Positions 6,546-14,259 are shown, counted from the stretch's first letter. The stretch: DNA of 22,908 nucleotides from a virus (IMGVR_UViG_3300025383_000111:1-22908); one strand, 5' to 3'. Numbers and translations: made by a program. The notes: a model not told the origin generated them from the letters alone.

Positions 6546-7691
6546 TTACGTTTTAATAATAAAGCTAATACCAAGGTATGGAGAAATGGTAGTTGCTGCA
6601 GTACCAGAACCAGTATTACCAATAGATACAGAAATATTAGTAACCTCAACGGAAACGTTACCGCCACCAGAGTTACCAGAAGAACCCATTGCCGCACCCG
6701 CTCCGCCGCCATTGTATGCGCCGTTATATAAAGCATGGTGGTAGTGACCGGGATCTGTAACAGATGCGCTATGGCTGTGTGCTGGCAAATTAGATGTACT
6801 TAAAGTTGTAGTAGAAGAACCGCCAGTAGCGCCAATCGTAGCCGCAATAGTACCTTTACCAATAGGCATTCTATCTGTGTAGTTTGGTAGGTTAAATGTT
6901 GTAGATCCGTCACCAGAACCAAAAGTTGTTCCGACAACCCCATAAAGAGCAGAGTAGGTTGTACGAGAAACAGCAGAGCCATCACATAATAAATACCCAC
7001 TAGGTGCGCTAGTTGTAGGCCACATAGAAATCTGACCGGTAATAGTAGCGCCTGAAAGAGCGGTTTGTACAAAAGCAGTAGTAGCGCCTTTAGTGGAGTT
7101 ATCAGAACTGCTTGGAGTAGGCATTAAAGGGCTTGCAGAGAATACAGAAGACGCCGTAGTGTTTGTAAATGCAGCCGTTCCAGAAATTGTTAAAGATCCA
7201 GCGGTTACAGAGCTAGCAGTTAAAACGCCTGTATCGGTTACGCCAGTTGCAGTTAAAGTACCATTTACAATAAAGTTACCGGCAGAACCTGTTTGGGCTG
7301 AAAAAAATCCAGTAGACCCATCACAATAAACTTGAGCTGTGACTCCGTTAGGAATAGTAATAATAGAACCCGTAGAAGCACCAATCTGGATAGCGTATCC
7401 GCCAGTAGTATTATTTGAGACAATATAGAATTTAGGCACTAAAGGCGCAACGACTTGGTATATACCCGAATTGGTTCCGGTAACGTTTAATACCATATTA
7501 CGGGCTTCATCTGAAACACCGTTTAGGTTGGTCATCGTATAGTTAGCATTTGTCATAGGGATATTTACTACCCCAGCGACAGCCTGTTCAATCAAAGTCC
7601 AGTTAGTATTGGTAGTATTACCCCATGTACCAGATTGGTCACCAGTACCAATTTCTTGGATTTTTAGACTAGTTGTATACGTTGATGCCAT
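6546..7691 (-). CDS. Tail fibre protein with phage tail-collar domain
   Basis: A 381-residue fibre. The N-terminus (STYTTSLKIQEIGTGDQSGT, 3-22) is a common attachment-type segment of phage fibres ('lrl..ig.GdqaGtWG..tN.n'). A Thr/Ser/Gly-rich shaft follows (135-215). The collar domain (about 219-280) is clear: GQISMWPTTSAPSGYLLCDG, then YSALYGVVGTTFGSGDGSTTF, LPNYTDRMPIGKG. Beyond it are AHSHSASVTDPGHYHH, an HxH-bearing stretch of the kind that binds metal in trimeric fibre tips, and the typical end ISPYLGISFIIK. It is the last fibre of the array before the lysis genes. A clear AAAGGA site precedes the start. Confidence 0.85.
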   Translation of the reverse strand: MASTYTTSLKIQEIGTGDQSGTWGNTTNTNWTLIEQAVAGVVNIPMTNANYTMTNLNGVSDEARNMVLNVTGTNSGIYQVVAPLVPKFYIVSNNTTGGYAIQIGASTGSIITIPNGVTAQVYCDGSTGFFSAQTGSAGNFIVNGTLTATGVTDTGVLTASSVTAGSLTISGTAAFTNTTASSVFSASPLMPTPSSSDNSTKGATTAFVQTALSGATITGQISMWPTTSAPSGYLLCDGSAVSRTTYSALYGVVGTTFGSGDGSTTFNLPNYTDRMPIGKGTIAATIGATGGSSTTTLSTSNLPAHSHSASVTDPGHYHHALYNGAYNGGGAGAAMGSSGNSGGGNVSVEVTNISVSIGNTGSGTAATTISPYLGISFIIKT

Positions 7692-7700
7692 ATTTGTCCT

Positions 7701-8423
7701 TTAATACTGTGTATTATTAATTTGTTGCCAGTTAGGGTTTTGATCGTCCCCTGTATTTGTCCAAGTAATACTTTGGTTATTGTTTACAGCCTGCCAAGTT
7801 ACGGTCTGGTCATCATCAATTCTAAACCATCCATAGGCAATTTGGGTATCAATAAATGTGATTAACTCGGCTATTGAAGGTTTAAAATTAGCCTGCGCTG
7901 CCCAAACATCTGTTAGATTGAACGACTCTAGCACTGTCGTAGCAAACCCAGCGTTACCCGTGTAAGCATCTGAAAATGAAGGGTTTTCTGAAATAGCGCC
8001 TACAAAGTTAGCATTTGCTGCCCAAACATCTGAGAATGTAACCGTATCTGTATCCGTTACGTTGGCATTTAAAGAACCGGTTTGAACGGCTGTAAGTGTA
8101 AACGTTTCCGCATCGGTAGGGGCAAATGCCGCCTGAGCCGCTTGGGTTGTAGTTAAAGTAGTTGTTTCTGAAACTGTCAGCGTTCCAGTCCAGTTTCCAG
8201 TATAGGCATCCGATAAAGTAAAAGATTCATTGACAAAAGGACGGAAATCAAAACTTGGGCTATCCCCGTCCGTACTAGTAAAAGATTCAGAATCCGTTAC
8301 ATTAAAGGCAGCAGGTCCAGCATAAGAATCGGATAGAGTAAAGCTTTCAGAAACCGAGACAGGATAAGACGTTCCCCCTAAAGAGGCAAACGGTGACTGT
8401 GCAAAGGCTGAGATTCCAAACAT
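7701..8423 (-). CDS. Tail-fibre-like protein of nine exact 20-residue repeats and three 11-residue repeats
   Basis: A 240-residue protein. Residues 21-200 are nine consecutive 20-residue repeats without one insertion or deletion, consensus roughly xVTxSESFTLSDAYTGNAxF. Residues 204-236 are three 11-residue repeats of [DN][DN]Q...W...[NG] type. Such regular Ser/Thr-rich units suit a beta-solenoid or stacked-sandwich shaft. The chosen ATG overlaps the stop of the previous gene as TAATG; the frame stays open upstream to 8588, but that extension is out-of-frame Gly-rich DNA giving a Trp/Cys/Tyr-rich peptide. The N-terminus MFGISAFAQS looks like the end of a signal peptide without its basic start, which may be chance. 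Its place among fibres suggests a virion adhesin; I do not recognise a named family. Confidence 0.65.
   Translation of the reverse strand: MFGISAFAQSPFASLGGTSYPVSVSESFTLSDSYAGPAAFNVTDSESFTSTDGDSPSFDFRPFVNESFTLSDAYTGNWTGTLTVSETTTLTTTQAAQAAFAPTDAETFTLTAVQTGSLNANVTDTDTVTFSDVWAANANFVGAISENPSFSDAYTGNAGFATTVLESFNLTDVWAAQANFKPSIAELITFIDTQIAYGWFRIDDDQTVTWQAVNNNQSITWTNTGDDQNPNWQQINNTQY
7716..7814 (-). repeat. Three tandem 33-bp coding repeats (11 residues each)
   Basis: Residues 204-214, 215-225 and 226-236 of the repeat protein align column by column: two Asp or Asn, Gln at position 3, Trp at position 7, Asn or Gly at position 11. The DNA copies have diverged; the period is exact at the protein level. 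Confidence 0.7.
7824..8363 (-). repeat. Nine tandem 60-bp coding repeats (20 residues each)
   Basis: Residues 21-200 of the repeat protein divide into nine 20-residue units in constant register. Position 10 is usually Leu, Phe or Ser, positions 6-9 are ESFT-like, positions 11-16 are SDAYTG-like, and position 20 is often Phe. DNA identity between copies is only partial, so this is an old amplification maintained by selection rather than a recent slippage tract. Confidence 0.8.
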
Positions 8424-9061
8424 TAGAAATATGCTGTAATAATAATAATGCCACCAGAACCATTTCCGCCAGCCCAACCAGATGTACCAGCAGCGCCTCC
8501 AGATCCAGCAGAACCAACTGAATACGCATAAGTAGCAGACGGAGACGTAATTAATTTTTCCAAATAACCGCCAGCACCGCCACCACAAGCTGCATTTTGA
8601 CCAGCGGGAATATTACCAGCACCAGCACCACCTGCGCCATATCCAGTTGCAGCATATCCATTTACACCTGTATTTGGAGTGGATCCTCCTAAACCTAATA
8701 AATTGCTACCTCCAGCGCCAGCATTAGTACTTTGAGCGTTGTTAGAAACGCCCATACCGTTTTGACCTGTAATATTAATATCACCACCACTAGCGGTACC
8801 ACCAGAACCACCAGTAAAATAATTTGGCGATCCTGAACCACCATTACAAGTTAAAAATGCGCTACCAAAAGTTGTGTTGCCACCACTTGTGCCATTTCCT
8901 GGGCTTGTTCCGTTTCCTGATCCACCAGCACCGCCACCAGCCATACGAACAGTAAGATAAGAGCAATTAGCTGGAGTTGTATAGGTACCAGATCCAGACG
9001 TATAAACAGTTACGGCTGGACTAGAGGACATCATTGCCCCTTGGACTTTAGTTAGAGCCAT
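8423..9061 (-). CDS. Glycine-rich tail fibre / adhesin tip protein
   Basis: A 212-residue protein with a short start (MALTKVQGAMMSSSPAVTVY) and a beta strand YTTPANCSYLTVRMAGGGAG (26-45). A long run of GGxGG, GGSGG and GAGG blocks follows, and it closes with GGAGGYLEKLI (160-170) and a final GGIIIITAYF. The 'T.p.g.t.l.V.m.GGGGGG' opening and the 'y..G.gG.gg..g...Gg.G.iii..yf' ending are typical of phage Gly-rich fibre-tip domains, which fold as polyglycine-helix sandwiches and contact the receptor. It overlaps the preceding gene by 14 bases with AAAGGA before its ATG. It is related in style to the 333-residue protein at 9350-10351. Confidence 0.75.
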   Translation of the reverse strand: MALTKVQGAMMSSSPAVTVYTSGSGTYTTPANCSYLTVRMAGGGAGGSGNGTSPGNGTSGGNTTFGSAFLTCNGGSGSPNYFTGGSGGTASGGDINITGQNGMGVSNNAQSTNAGAGGSNLLGLGGSTPNTGVNGYAATGYGAGGAGAGNIPAGQNAACGGGAGGYLEKLITSPSATYAYSVGSAGSGGAAGTSGWAGGNGSGGIIIITAYF

Positions 9062-9353
9062 TTGGTAATCCTTTAGCTGGTACTTCCCACAGCCATGTTG
9101 TTGTGTTTAATGTTGCATTTTCAGATGGTTTTGGTGGAATAAATACATCATTTTCTCTGTCGTATGTAAAACCAATTCCAGCAAAATTACCACGAAGCGG
9201 AGTGCCACCTAAAAGATGTTTGTTTCCTTGGGTATTGTAGGATGTTTGAATCCACTCACCGGGACTTGTATCTACAAATGTATCAAAAAAGTCTTGTTCT
9301 GCAACAATAACTTGCTCAACAATTCCGTTGTGAACTTTAGCGAAATGACTCAT
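9048..9353 (-). CDS. Small conserved fibre-associated phage protein
   Basis: A 101-residue protein starting MSHFAKVHNGIVEQVIVAEQ, then FFDTFVDTSPGEWIQTSYNT and PLRGNFAGIGFTYDRENDVF (53-72), followed by IPPKPSENATLN (73-84). This small domain is widespread beside or fused to tail-fibre genes in aquatic phages ('fA.v.ngiV.qVIvae.dfi.....g.WvqTsyn...g.....g.PLr.NyAgiGy.YD...daFipP.P'). Its role is not known to me; a fibre-associated virion protein or assembly helper is likely from position. It sits between the two Gly-rich fibre genes and overlaps both, ATGA with the upstream gene and 14 bases with the downstream one. Confidence 0.7.
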   Translation of the reverse strand: MSHFAKVHNGIVEQVIVAEQDFFDTFVDTSPGEWIQTSYNTQGNKHLLGGTPLRGNFAGIGFTYDRENDVFIPPKPSENATLNTTTWLWEVPAKGLPNGSN

Positions 9354-10351
9354 GCCGTATATGTCCCCGAAGATTTAAAAATCATTACTGTATTTGAACC
9401 ATTAGTAACTACTGTTGGACTTCCAGTTGTAGTACCAGAATATGTCCCAGTTGGAACAGAAAGAATAAATACACCTGAACCACCTGATGGAGAAGTTCCA
9501 CCAGATAAACCATATCCACCTGAACCTCCACCTGAATTTGCAGAGCCGTTGGTTGGATTTGTTACTGTTCCACCACCACCATTACCTAACGCACCAGTTC
9601 CACCACCACCATAACCACCAGCAGCAATCGTTCCCGAGTTATAAACAGAACCAGAACCACCACCAGCAAAATAAACCGAAGAACTTACAACTTGACCAAC
9701 TGAAGCGGATGTTGCTTGAGCTGTGGTAATAATAGTAGTTACAGCACCAACACCACCTGCACCAGCATTTGTTCCGCCATTACCGCCAATTCCACCAGCA
9801 CCGCCACCACCGCCAGATCCATAGTTTCCTGATGCTCCAGCAGAGTTACCGCCAGCATAGCCTTGACCTGAAGTTCCTGATGCACCTGTGGTATAGGAAC
9901 CTGAACCACCACCTCCACCTGAACCCCCGCTTGAAGGTGCTCCTGAACCGCCACCACCGTCAGCGCCATAACCACCACCAAGAGCGGTTAATCCAAAAGC
10001 AGTAGAGTTTGACCCGTTTGCTTTGGCGCCACCCGCTGCTCCAGCTCCAACAACAAAAGTATATGTTGTGCCAATAGATAATGAATAGGTTCCTGTTAAC
10101 AAACCGCCAGCACCGCTTCCACCAGATGGAGCACCACCAGCACCACCAGCTACAAGTAAATATGTTCCTGTATAAATAGGTGGAGTTGAAACTGTTGTCC
10201 AGCTAGTACCGTTGTAATATTCTAAGCCACCATAACTTGAATTATATCCAGTTAATCCAGCGACACCCGTAGGGCGAGTAGCCGTAGTCCATGTTGGCAT
10301 TTGAAGTGAACCGTTAGAACCGAGTGCTGCTAAGTTAGCTGCTTGTGTCAT
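9350..10351 (-). CDS. Glycine-rich tail fibre protein
   Basis: A 333-residue protein. Residues 1-55 form a fibre joint: ATRPTGVAGLTGYNSSYGGL, then EYYNGTSWTTVST. Residues from about 62 run as YLLVAGGAGGAPSGGSGAGG and continue through many GGG, GSGGGGG and GAGG blocks broken by beta strands such as YTFVVGAGAAGG and YFAGGGSG. The C-terminus is SGVFILSVPTGTYSG.. and ..NTVMIFKSSGTYTA. This is the Gly-rich tip architecture used for receptor recognition; such tips are often hypervariable. It overlaps the upstream 51-residue protein by ATGA and the downstream 101-residue protein by ATGA, forming a tight fibre/helper/fibre cassette. Confidence 0.78.
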   Translation of the reverse strand: MTQAANLAALGSNGSLQMPTWTTATRPTGVAGLTGYNSSYGGLEYYNGTSWTTVSTPPIYTGTYLLVAGGAGGAPSGGSGAGGLLTGTYSLSIGTTYTFVVGAGAAGGAKANGSNSTAFGLTALGGGYGADGGGGSGAPSSGGSGGGGGSGSYTTGASGTSGQGYAGGNSAGASGNYGSGGGGGAGGIGGNGGTNAGAGGVGAVTTIITTAQATSASVGQVVSSSVYFAGGGSGSVYNSGTIAAGGYGGGGTGALGNGGGGTVTNPTNGSANSGGGSGGYGLSGGTSPSGGSGVFILSVPTGTYSGTTTGSPTVVTNGSNTVMIFKSSGTYTA

Positions 10352-10503
10352 TCTGCTGCCTCCGGTGTATTGCCTTCAGCTACCCATTTTAAGTAGGCTT
10401 GGTAGTCTGTGTTGGATGGGTCAAATGGAATTAAAGCTCCGTCTGTTAAACGAATTACGCTATATGCTTTTCCGTCAGGTGCGTTTTGTTGTAATTTATA
10501 CAT
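10348..10503 (-). CDS. Very small fibre-associated protein, possible tail-fibre assembly helper
   Basis: A 51-residue gene filling the space between the 521- and 333-residue fibre genes. It reads MYKLQQNAPDGKAYSVIRLT, then DGALIPFDPSNTDYQAYLKW and VAEGNTPEAAE. The 'IP.D..N.DYq.YlkWvaeGNTPepa' ending is a very common small phage module found as the C-terminal part of short tail-fibre assembly or chaperone-like proteins. The start is supported by GGAG upstream and by a one-base gap after the preceding TAA; the stop overlaps the next ATG (ATGA). Coupling to both fibres suggests a cognate folding or attachment helper, but only by analogy. Confidence 0.82.
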   Translation of the reverse strand: MYKLQQNAPDGKAYSVIRLTDGALIPFDPSNTDYQAYLKWVAEGNTPEAAE

Positions 10504-10504
10504 T

Positions 10505-12070
10505 TTATAACTCCGCAGAAAGAACCGCTACAACATTACCAGAGCTACCGCCACCAAGATAAAAATTGGTAGTTCCACCATAAAATCCAACTTGATCAGG
10601 TTGTGCATAAATTGTTGGTGTTGTGCCACTCCATGCGCCACTATTTTGAAGCGTTAAAGAAGGTGCTGACCTAAATGTTGCTTTTAAAGGCCACCAAGCC
10701 CAAGTAGTTCCGCAATTTGCTGATGATAAATAAATTCCAAAACCATTTGCTTCAATAACTTGTGCATAACGCTGGCATAAAGCTAATTCTTGACCATATT
10801 GGCGATACTCATATCCAGTAGCACTACTTCCTACTTCTAGTTGAACACCAGTAATGTAGAAGGTTGCACCGCTTGTTCCTACTACGGATGTAGCACCTGT
10901 GGCTGAAAAATAGTTATTTGCCGACCAACTACCAGCAGTTCCGCTAAATGAAGAACCACACCCTAAACCAAACGCTACTTGAACTCCTGTGCCATTATTT
11001 GTTACCCATGTTCCGCTTGTTGGGCCAGCAATAGTTATTGAAATTTGCGTCCAAGTGTTTGCTGAAGAAATGGTGTAAGTGAAGGGATATGCATAAGAAG
11101 AACCTTGACCATTATTTAATGCACCACCAAAAATTCCTGTTAATGAAGATTGCACCCAAAATGACAAAGTAACTGTTTTTGCATTAGCAGTTCCCCACCC
11201 TAAATCTGCAATATTTAATCCTTCAATTCCTTGATAAAACAAAAAGTAATCACCACTTCCTACAGAATATGCAGAAGAAGAAGTAAAACTTAATGAATTA
11301 ACAAATCCTGCTGGTGCAGTAGATGATTGATTGGCGGTTCCTTTTGATGATTGTGATGCAGTATAAGACCATCTATCAACGCTATATCCACTAGAAGTTA
11401 CACTTGCACCACGCTGAAAAATTGTCATCGCACCATTAATAATGCGGTTCTTCATAATAGAAGCATTACCAGCACCAAGGCTTGTATTTGCTACCGAAGT
11501 ATTAATCTTGTCTATAGTCGGCGTTGTTAGGGTTACGCTTGACTGGATGTTGGATGTGCCAACAGAAGCTGGACTATTAGGAATAGCATTTAATACGCTT
11601 GAGACGTAGAAGCTTTCCGTAGTAATAAGGTCGCCAGCGGTAGCGCCAGTAGCAAGGACCACGGTTGTGCCGTTTGATGCAGTGTAATCGGCAGAACCCA
11701 GCAAAACTCCGTTACGGAAAACATCTATATACCCCACTGTATAAGAAGGCGGTGTGAATGTAGTCTGTCCAGCGGTCGCCGTAAATTCGGTTTTAGTTCT
11801 ATAAGCTGTAGTTGTTACGCCTGTTACTGGAACGCCAAGATAACGGCATGAGATGTTGCCTGTACCAGATGGAGGGGCAGTTGTGAAGTTAAGCGTGTTA
11901 CCAACTACACCATAAGTAGATGGATCTTGAACTACACCAGAAACCACAACCAGCACGTTAGATGTGCCAGCAGGAGCCACCGACATTGTGAAAGCCGTAG
12001 TAGAGCCGTTACCGCTAAATTGGTCGGTAACAAAAGCCGATTGGTATATGGGGTTTCCGATGTATGGCAT
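10505..12070 (-). CDS. Tail fibre protein with carbohydrate-binding-like receptor-binding domain
   Basis: A 521-residue fibre with three parts. Residues about 14-80 are a beta domain, FSGNGSTTAFTMS.. to ..FTTAPPSGTGNISCRYLG, of the T7-fibre-N-terminal-like type that recurs in the 347-residue fibre. Residues 90-155 are a second joint, TEFTATAGQTTFTPPSYTVG and VFRNGVLLGSADYTASNGTT. Residues 207-435 begin with KNRIINGAMTIFQRGAS and YSVDRWSY and end near GVQLEVGSSATGYEYRQYGQ, the signature of jelly-roll, CBM-like fibre modules that bind surface sugars. The last 85 residues form a separate tip. It directly abuts the preceding fibre (stop at 12071, start at 12070) and is followed by the 51-residue helper candidate. 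Confidence 0.82.
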   Translation of the reverse strand: MPYIGNPIYQSAFVTDQFSGNGSTTAFTMSVAPAGTSNVLVVVSGVVQDPSTYGVVGNTLNFTTAPPSGTGNISCRYLGVPVTGVTTTAYRTKTEFTATAGQTTFTPPSYTVGYIDVFRNGVLLGSADYTASNGTTVVLATGATAGDLITTESFYVSSVLNAIPNSPASVGTSNIQSSVTLTTPTIDKINTSVANTSLGAGNASIMKNRIINGAMTIFQRGASVTSSGYSVDRWSYTASQSSKGTANQSSTAPAGFVNSLSFTSSSAYSVGSGDYFLFYQGIEGLNIADLGWGTANAKTVTLSFWVQSSLTGIFGGALNNGQGSSYAYPFTYTISSANTWTQISITIAGPTSGTWVTNNGTGVQVAFGLGCGSSFSGTAGSWSANNYFSATGATSVVGTSGATFYITGVQLEVGSSATGYEYRQYGQELALCQRYAQVIEANGFGIYLSSANCGTTWAWWPLKATFRSAPSLTLQNSGAWSGTTPTIYAQPDQVGFYGGTTNFYLGGGSSGNVVAVLSAEL

Positions 12071-12628
12071 TTATTGTTTTACTTCCATTAAAGTAATCAT
12101 TCCAACTGCTCCACCAATACAAGTAACAATAGTATTTGTATACGCTGCACAATAAATAGTATATGTAGTGCTTCCTGTAGTTGCTGGGCTATCTAAATAT
12201 TGTAAATGTGACCTGCCCCATCTAAATACGTTATTGGAAGTGGACGGGTTTGTAGAAGAATAGCCTTCATCGTAAGCATTTGTATCTGTAAAAATAGCCG
12301 AACCACCACGATAAATTGCTAGCCCTGCTCCATATGCTCCCGATCCACTTACAGCTAGAGGTATAGAAGTTGTTATATATATTTTGCTGTTGGAAAATTG
12401 AGGTGTAATTGTTGCAGCTATACCTGTAGTTGCGTAAGATGTAGAAGAGTAAGTAGTAGACGTATTACCAGTACCATAAACAAGCTGAATAATACTTCCA
12501 GCGGGCATAGCACTAGCTGGTAAAGCCGTAGCATTCGTTAAGTTAATAGCTGATGGTGTACCTAAATTAGGTGCAGTCAGCGTCAACGGAGCGTTTAAGC
12601 CATTTTGGTTTATCGTGGAGATAGCCAT
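12071..12628 (-). CDS. Short tail-fibre protein with exchangeable C-terminal tip module
   Basis: A 185-residue protein. The N-terminus (TINQNGLNAPLTLTAPNLGT, 5-24) is the short 'g..lg.p.s..LtnatalPasampaGsviQv' connector common in phage fibres. Residues about 42-185 form a beta-sandwich tip: GSIIQLVYGTGNTS, ITPQFSNSKIYITTSIPL, LQYLDSPATTGSTTYTIY and ITLMEVKQ. This tip is homologous to the end of the 347-residue fibre upstream and shares a 23-bp identical DNA segment with it. It abuts the next fibre gene without a gap. It is probably a short fibre or a tip subunit; the exact role is unknown. Confidence 0.7.
   Translation of the reverse strand: MAISTINQNGLNAPLTLTAPNLGTPSAINLTNATALPASAMPAGSIIQLVYGTGNTSTTYSSTSYATTGIAATITPQFSNSKIYITTSIPLAVSGSGAYGAGLAIYRGGSAIFTDTNAYDEGYSSTNPSTSNNVFRWGRSHLQYLDSPATTGSTTYTIYCAAYTNTIVTCIGGAVGMITLMEVKQ
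12177..12199 (-). repeat. 23-bp exact repeat, copy 1 (encodes YLDSPATT)
   Basis: Identical over 23 bases to 13027-13049. It lies at the equivalent place in two homologous fibre tip modules whose flanking DNA is well diverged, which makes it a candidate recombination joint. Confidence 0.75.
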
Positions 12629-12630
12629 TA

Positions 12631-12891
12631 TTATGCCTTTGGATACTTATCTTTTACTGCTTTAATTTGTGCTTTCCAACCATCATAGCCTTCATGGTAA
12701 AGGGTATCAAGCTGGTCTTTAATAGATGGATATTCTACATGGCGTTGGTACTTATAAGCTTCTGGGTCACTCCATGCTTGTACAGCATCTAAGTCAATTT
12801 CTACTAAATTACCATCTTTGTCAAAAGCACCAGCTTCATCTGAGATAGTAACAACTTGTGGATAAAGTGCATAAATTGCTTTATGGCTCAT
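12631..12891 (-). CDS. Small phage protein, possible tail assembly or fibre helper
   Basis: An 86-residue protein starting MSHKAIYALYPQVVTISDEA, with AFDKDGNLVEIDLDAVQAWS (22-41) and the C-terminal signature EYPSIKDQLDTLYHEGYDGW followed by KAQIKAVKDKYPK. The 'YPsi.dQLDmlyhdg.dgWka.I..vK..yPK' ending is widespread in small phage proteins beside tail-fibre genes, in some phages fused to fibre-assembly chaperone-like domains. The start overlaps the stop of the 347-residue fibre by ATGA, suggesting coupled translation with that fibre. Function is inferred from location only. Confidence 0.75.
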   Translation of the reverse strand: MSHKAIYALYPQVVTISDEAGAFDKDGNLVEIDLDAVQAWSDPEAYKYQRHVEYPSIKDQLDTLYHEGYDGWKAQIKAVKDKYPKA

Positions 12892-13931
12892 GGTGTAACT
12901 TCCATAACTGTGATGGTAGAAATATAAGTTCCAGTTGCAGCGTTGTTTGCATTTAAACCGTTTGCGTTTACGTTAGCAGTTGAACCGTTATTATTGGAAA
13001 TATATGGTTGATAGGTAGTTGCACTAGTAGTTGCTGGGCTATCTAAATAATTTATTACAAGATTATAAGTATCGCTTACATCGTTTACACGACCAGCACC
13101 TGTGGTTGCTTGAGTTCTAGAACCTGACGCAGTACCAACTGCACCAGTCAAAATTGAACCATTTCTATATAAAGCAACAGGCTGAAAAACAGTAGCAACA
13201 GAATTTCCACAAACAATATTAGCAGTTACCCATATTTTATTAGATGCGGAAGTTGGCGTAATAGAAACAGACAAACCAGTAATTGCTGTATAAGAAGTTG
13301 ACGTTGTTGAAAATAAAGTAGTAAGCGTTGTTGATTTAACTTGAACTACTGCGCCACTGGAAGGGGTTACCCATGTTGGAGGTGTGCTTGTACCAGTAGA
13401 TTGAAGAACTTGCCCAGAAGTACCATAAGAAGGACTTGTACCTACACCTAAAGCACCGTTTGCATTTAAAGCTAAAAGACTTGTACGAGCAGAAGTACCG
13501 CCGTTATAAAGTGTAATGCCATCTGCTGCACCAGCAGTAATACGCCCATTGCCTGTTACATAATCAACAATAGTTCCGTCAACAAATGAAGCACCAAAAG
13601 AACCAACGGCTAAGTAACCGCCAGAAGCTGTAATATCACCAACAACAGATGGGCTTTGAGACAGAGCTGCGTAAGTAGTAATTAAACTTGTGTACTCAAC
13701 CCAGATATTGTTTGAGCCAGCTAGTGGGGCAGATGTAAAAGTAATTGATGATCCACTAACTGAATAGGCCGTACTTGGGTTTTGGATGACGTTATCAACG
13801 GCAACAATCATCTGCGTAACAGAAGCTACTGGGCGAGATAAAGTAAAAGTTACAGTTGAGCCATTACCGCTAAAGTAATCAATAGCGGGGGTAAAACCTT
13901 GGGTCTGGACTGTATTACCAATAAATGCCAT
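12888..13931 (-). CDS. Tail fibre protein, mosaic of T7-fibre-like N-terminus and tip module
   Basis: A 347-residue fibre. Residues about 17-82 (DYFSGNGSTVTFTLSRPV.., ..TFTSAPLAGSNNIWVEY) repeat the N-terminal beta domain of the 521-residue fibre. A middle shaft (95-190) contains GDITASGGYLAVG, ITAGAADGITLYNGGTSART and GTSGQVLQSTGTSTPPTWVT, the last a very common fibre hinge. Residues about 193-347 match the tip of the 185-residue protein, sharing ITPTSASNKIWVTANIV, INYLDSPATTSATTY and a final ITVMEV. It is therefore built from parts shared with two different downstream fibres. The stop overlaps the start of the 86-residue helper candidate. Confidence 0.8.
   Translation of the reverse strand: MAFIGNTVQTQGFTPAIDYFSGNGSTVTFTLSRPVASVTQMIVAVDNVIQNPSTAYSVSGSSITFTSAPLAGSNNIWVEYTSLITTYAALSQSPSVVGDITASGGYLAVGSFGASFVDGTIVDYVTGNGRITAGAADGITLYNGGTSARTSLLALNANGALGVGTSPSYGTSGQVLQSTGTSTPPTWVTPSSGAVVQVKSTTLTTLFSTTSTSYTAITGLSVSITPTSASNKIWVTANIVCGNSVATVFQPVALYRNGSILTGAVGTASGSRTQATTGAGRVNDVSDTYNLVINYLDSPATTSATTYQPYISNNNGSTANVNANGLNANNAATGTYISTITVMEVTP
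13027..13049 (-). repeat. 23-bp exact repeat, copy 2 (encodes YLDSPATT)
   Basis: Identical to 12177-12199; it encodes the same eight residues in the homologous tip module of the upstream fibre. Confidence 0.75.
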
Positions 13932-13932
13932 A

Positions 13933-14259
13933 TTAGACCGCCGTTAGAGCTGAAACCCAACAATCACAGGATGTGGCTGCACTGGCTAAAACATAAAGCG
14001 AATCGCCCGTTATCAGTACAACCCTATTGCCTTGTATGACTTCCAAAGAGCCCCCAACAGGTACAGTAGCTTGATAAACCAAATAGTAGTTCACTGAACT
14101 ACGGGTAATGTAGGCGCTAACTGTAATTGGCGCTGCGCTGGTGTTAGACAAAATTAAACTAGATACGGCTACAGTTCCTGAAGCAATAGTAGTAATGACT
14201 GCTGAACCAGTAGTTGGTACGTTTTTATACGCATACGAAGTGTTTGAATAAGTTGCCAT
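13933..14259 (-). CDS. Small beta-rich virion protein
   Basis: A 108-residue, nearly all-beta, Ser/Thr/Val-rich protein: ITTIASGTVAVSSLILSNTS (22-41), APITVSAYITRSSVNYYLVY (42-61), QATVPVGGSLEVIQGNRVVL (62-81), then ITGDSLYVLASAATSCDCWV (82-101). The pattern 's.l.lsNtsaa.itv.vyvtr.....ylv....vPvGgslev..g.kvvL..GDsl.v.ss' is a recurrent small phage domain encoded near fibres and adaptors. An immunoglobulin-like or jelly-roll decoration fold is plausible. It lies between two fibre genes with single-base spacers. Whether it decorates the capsid or the tail is unknown. Confidence 0.65.
   Translation of the reverse strand: MATYSNTSYAYKNVPTTGSAVITTIASGTVAVSSLILSNTSAAPITVSAYITRSSVNYYLVYQATVPVGGSLEVIQGNRVVLITGDSLYVLASAATSCDCWVSALTAV

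Noticed and set aside
6485-6736. Minus-strand frame with a Leu/Val-rich, membrane-like product next to the lysis genes
   Set aside because: It overlaps the collar fibre's conserved C-terminus in another frame and lacks a ribosome site. Its hydrophobicity follows from shifted Thr/Gly/Ser codons.
8424-8588. N-terminal extension of the repeat protein to an ATG at 8588
   Set aside because: The extension is the Gly-rich gene read in another frame and gives a Trp/Cys/Tyr-rich peptide. The ATG at 8423 overlaps the previous stop as TAATG, as elsewhere in the operon.
9216-9614. Plus-strand open frame with a Pro-rich product
   Set aside because: It is the complement of Gly-rich codons (GGN read as CCN) and overlaps two convincing minus-strand genes.
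9487-10005. Plus-strand His-rich open frames
   Set aside because: They are low-complexity shadows of the 333-residue Gly-rich fibre gene.
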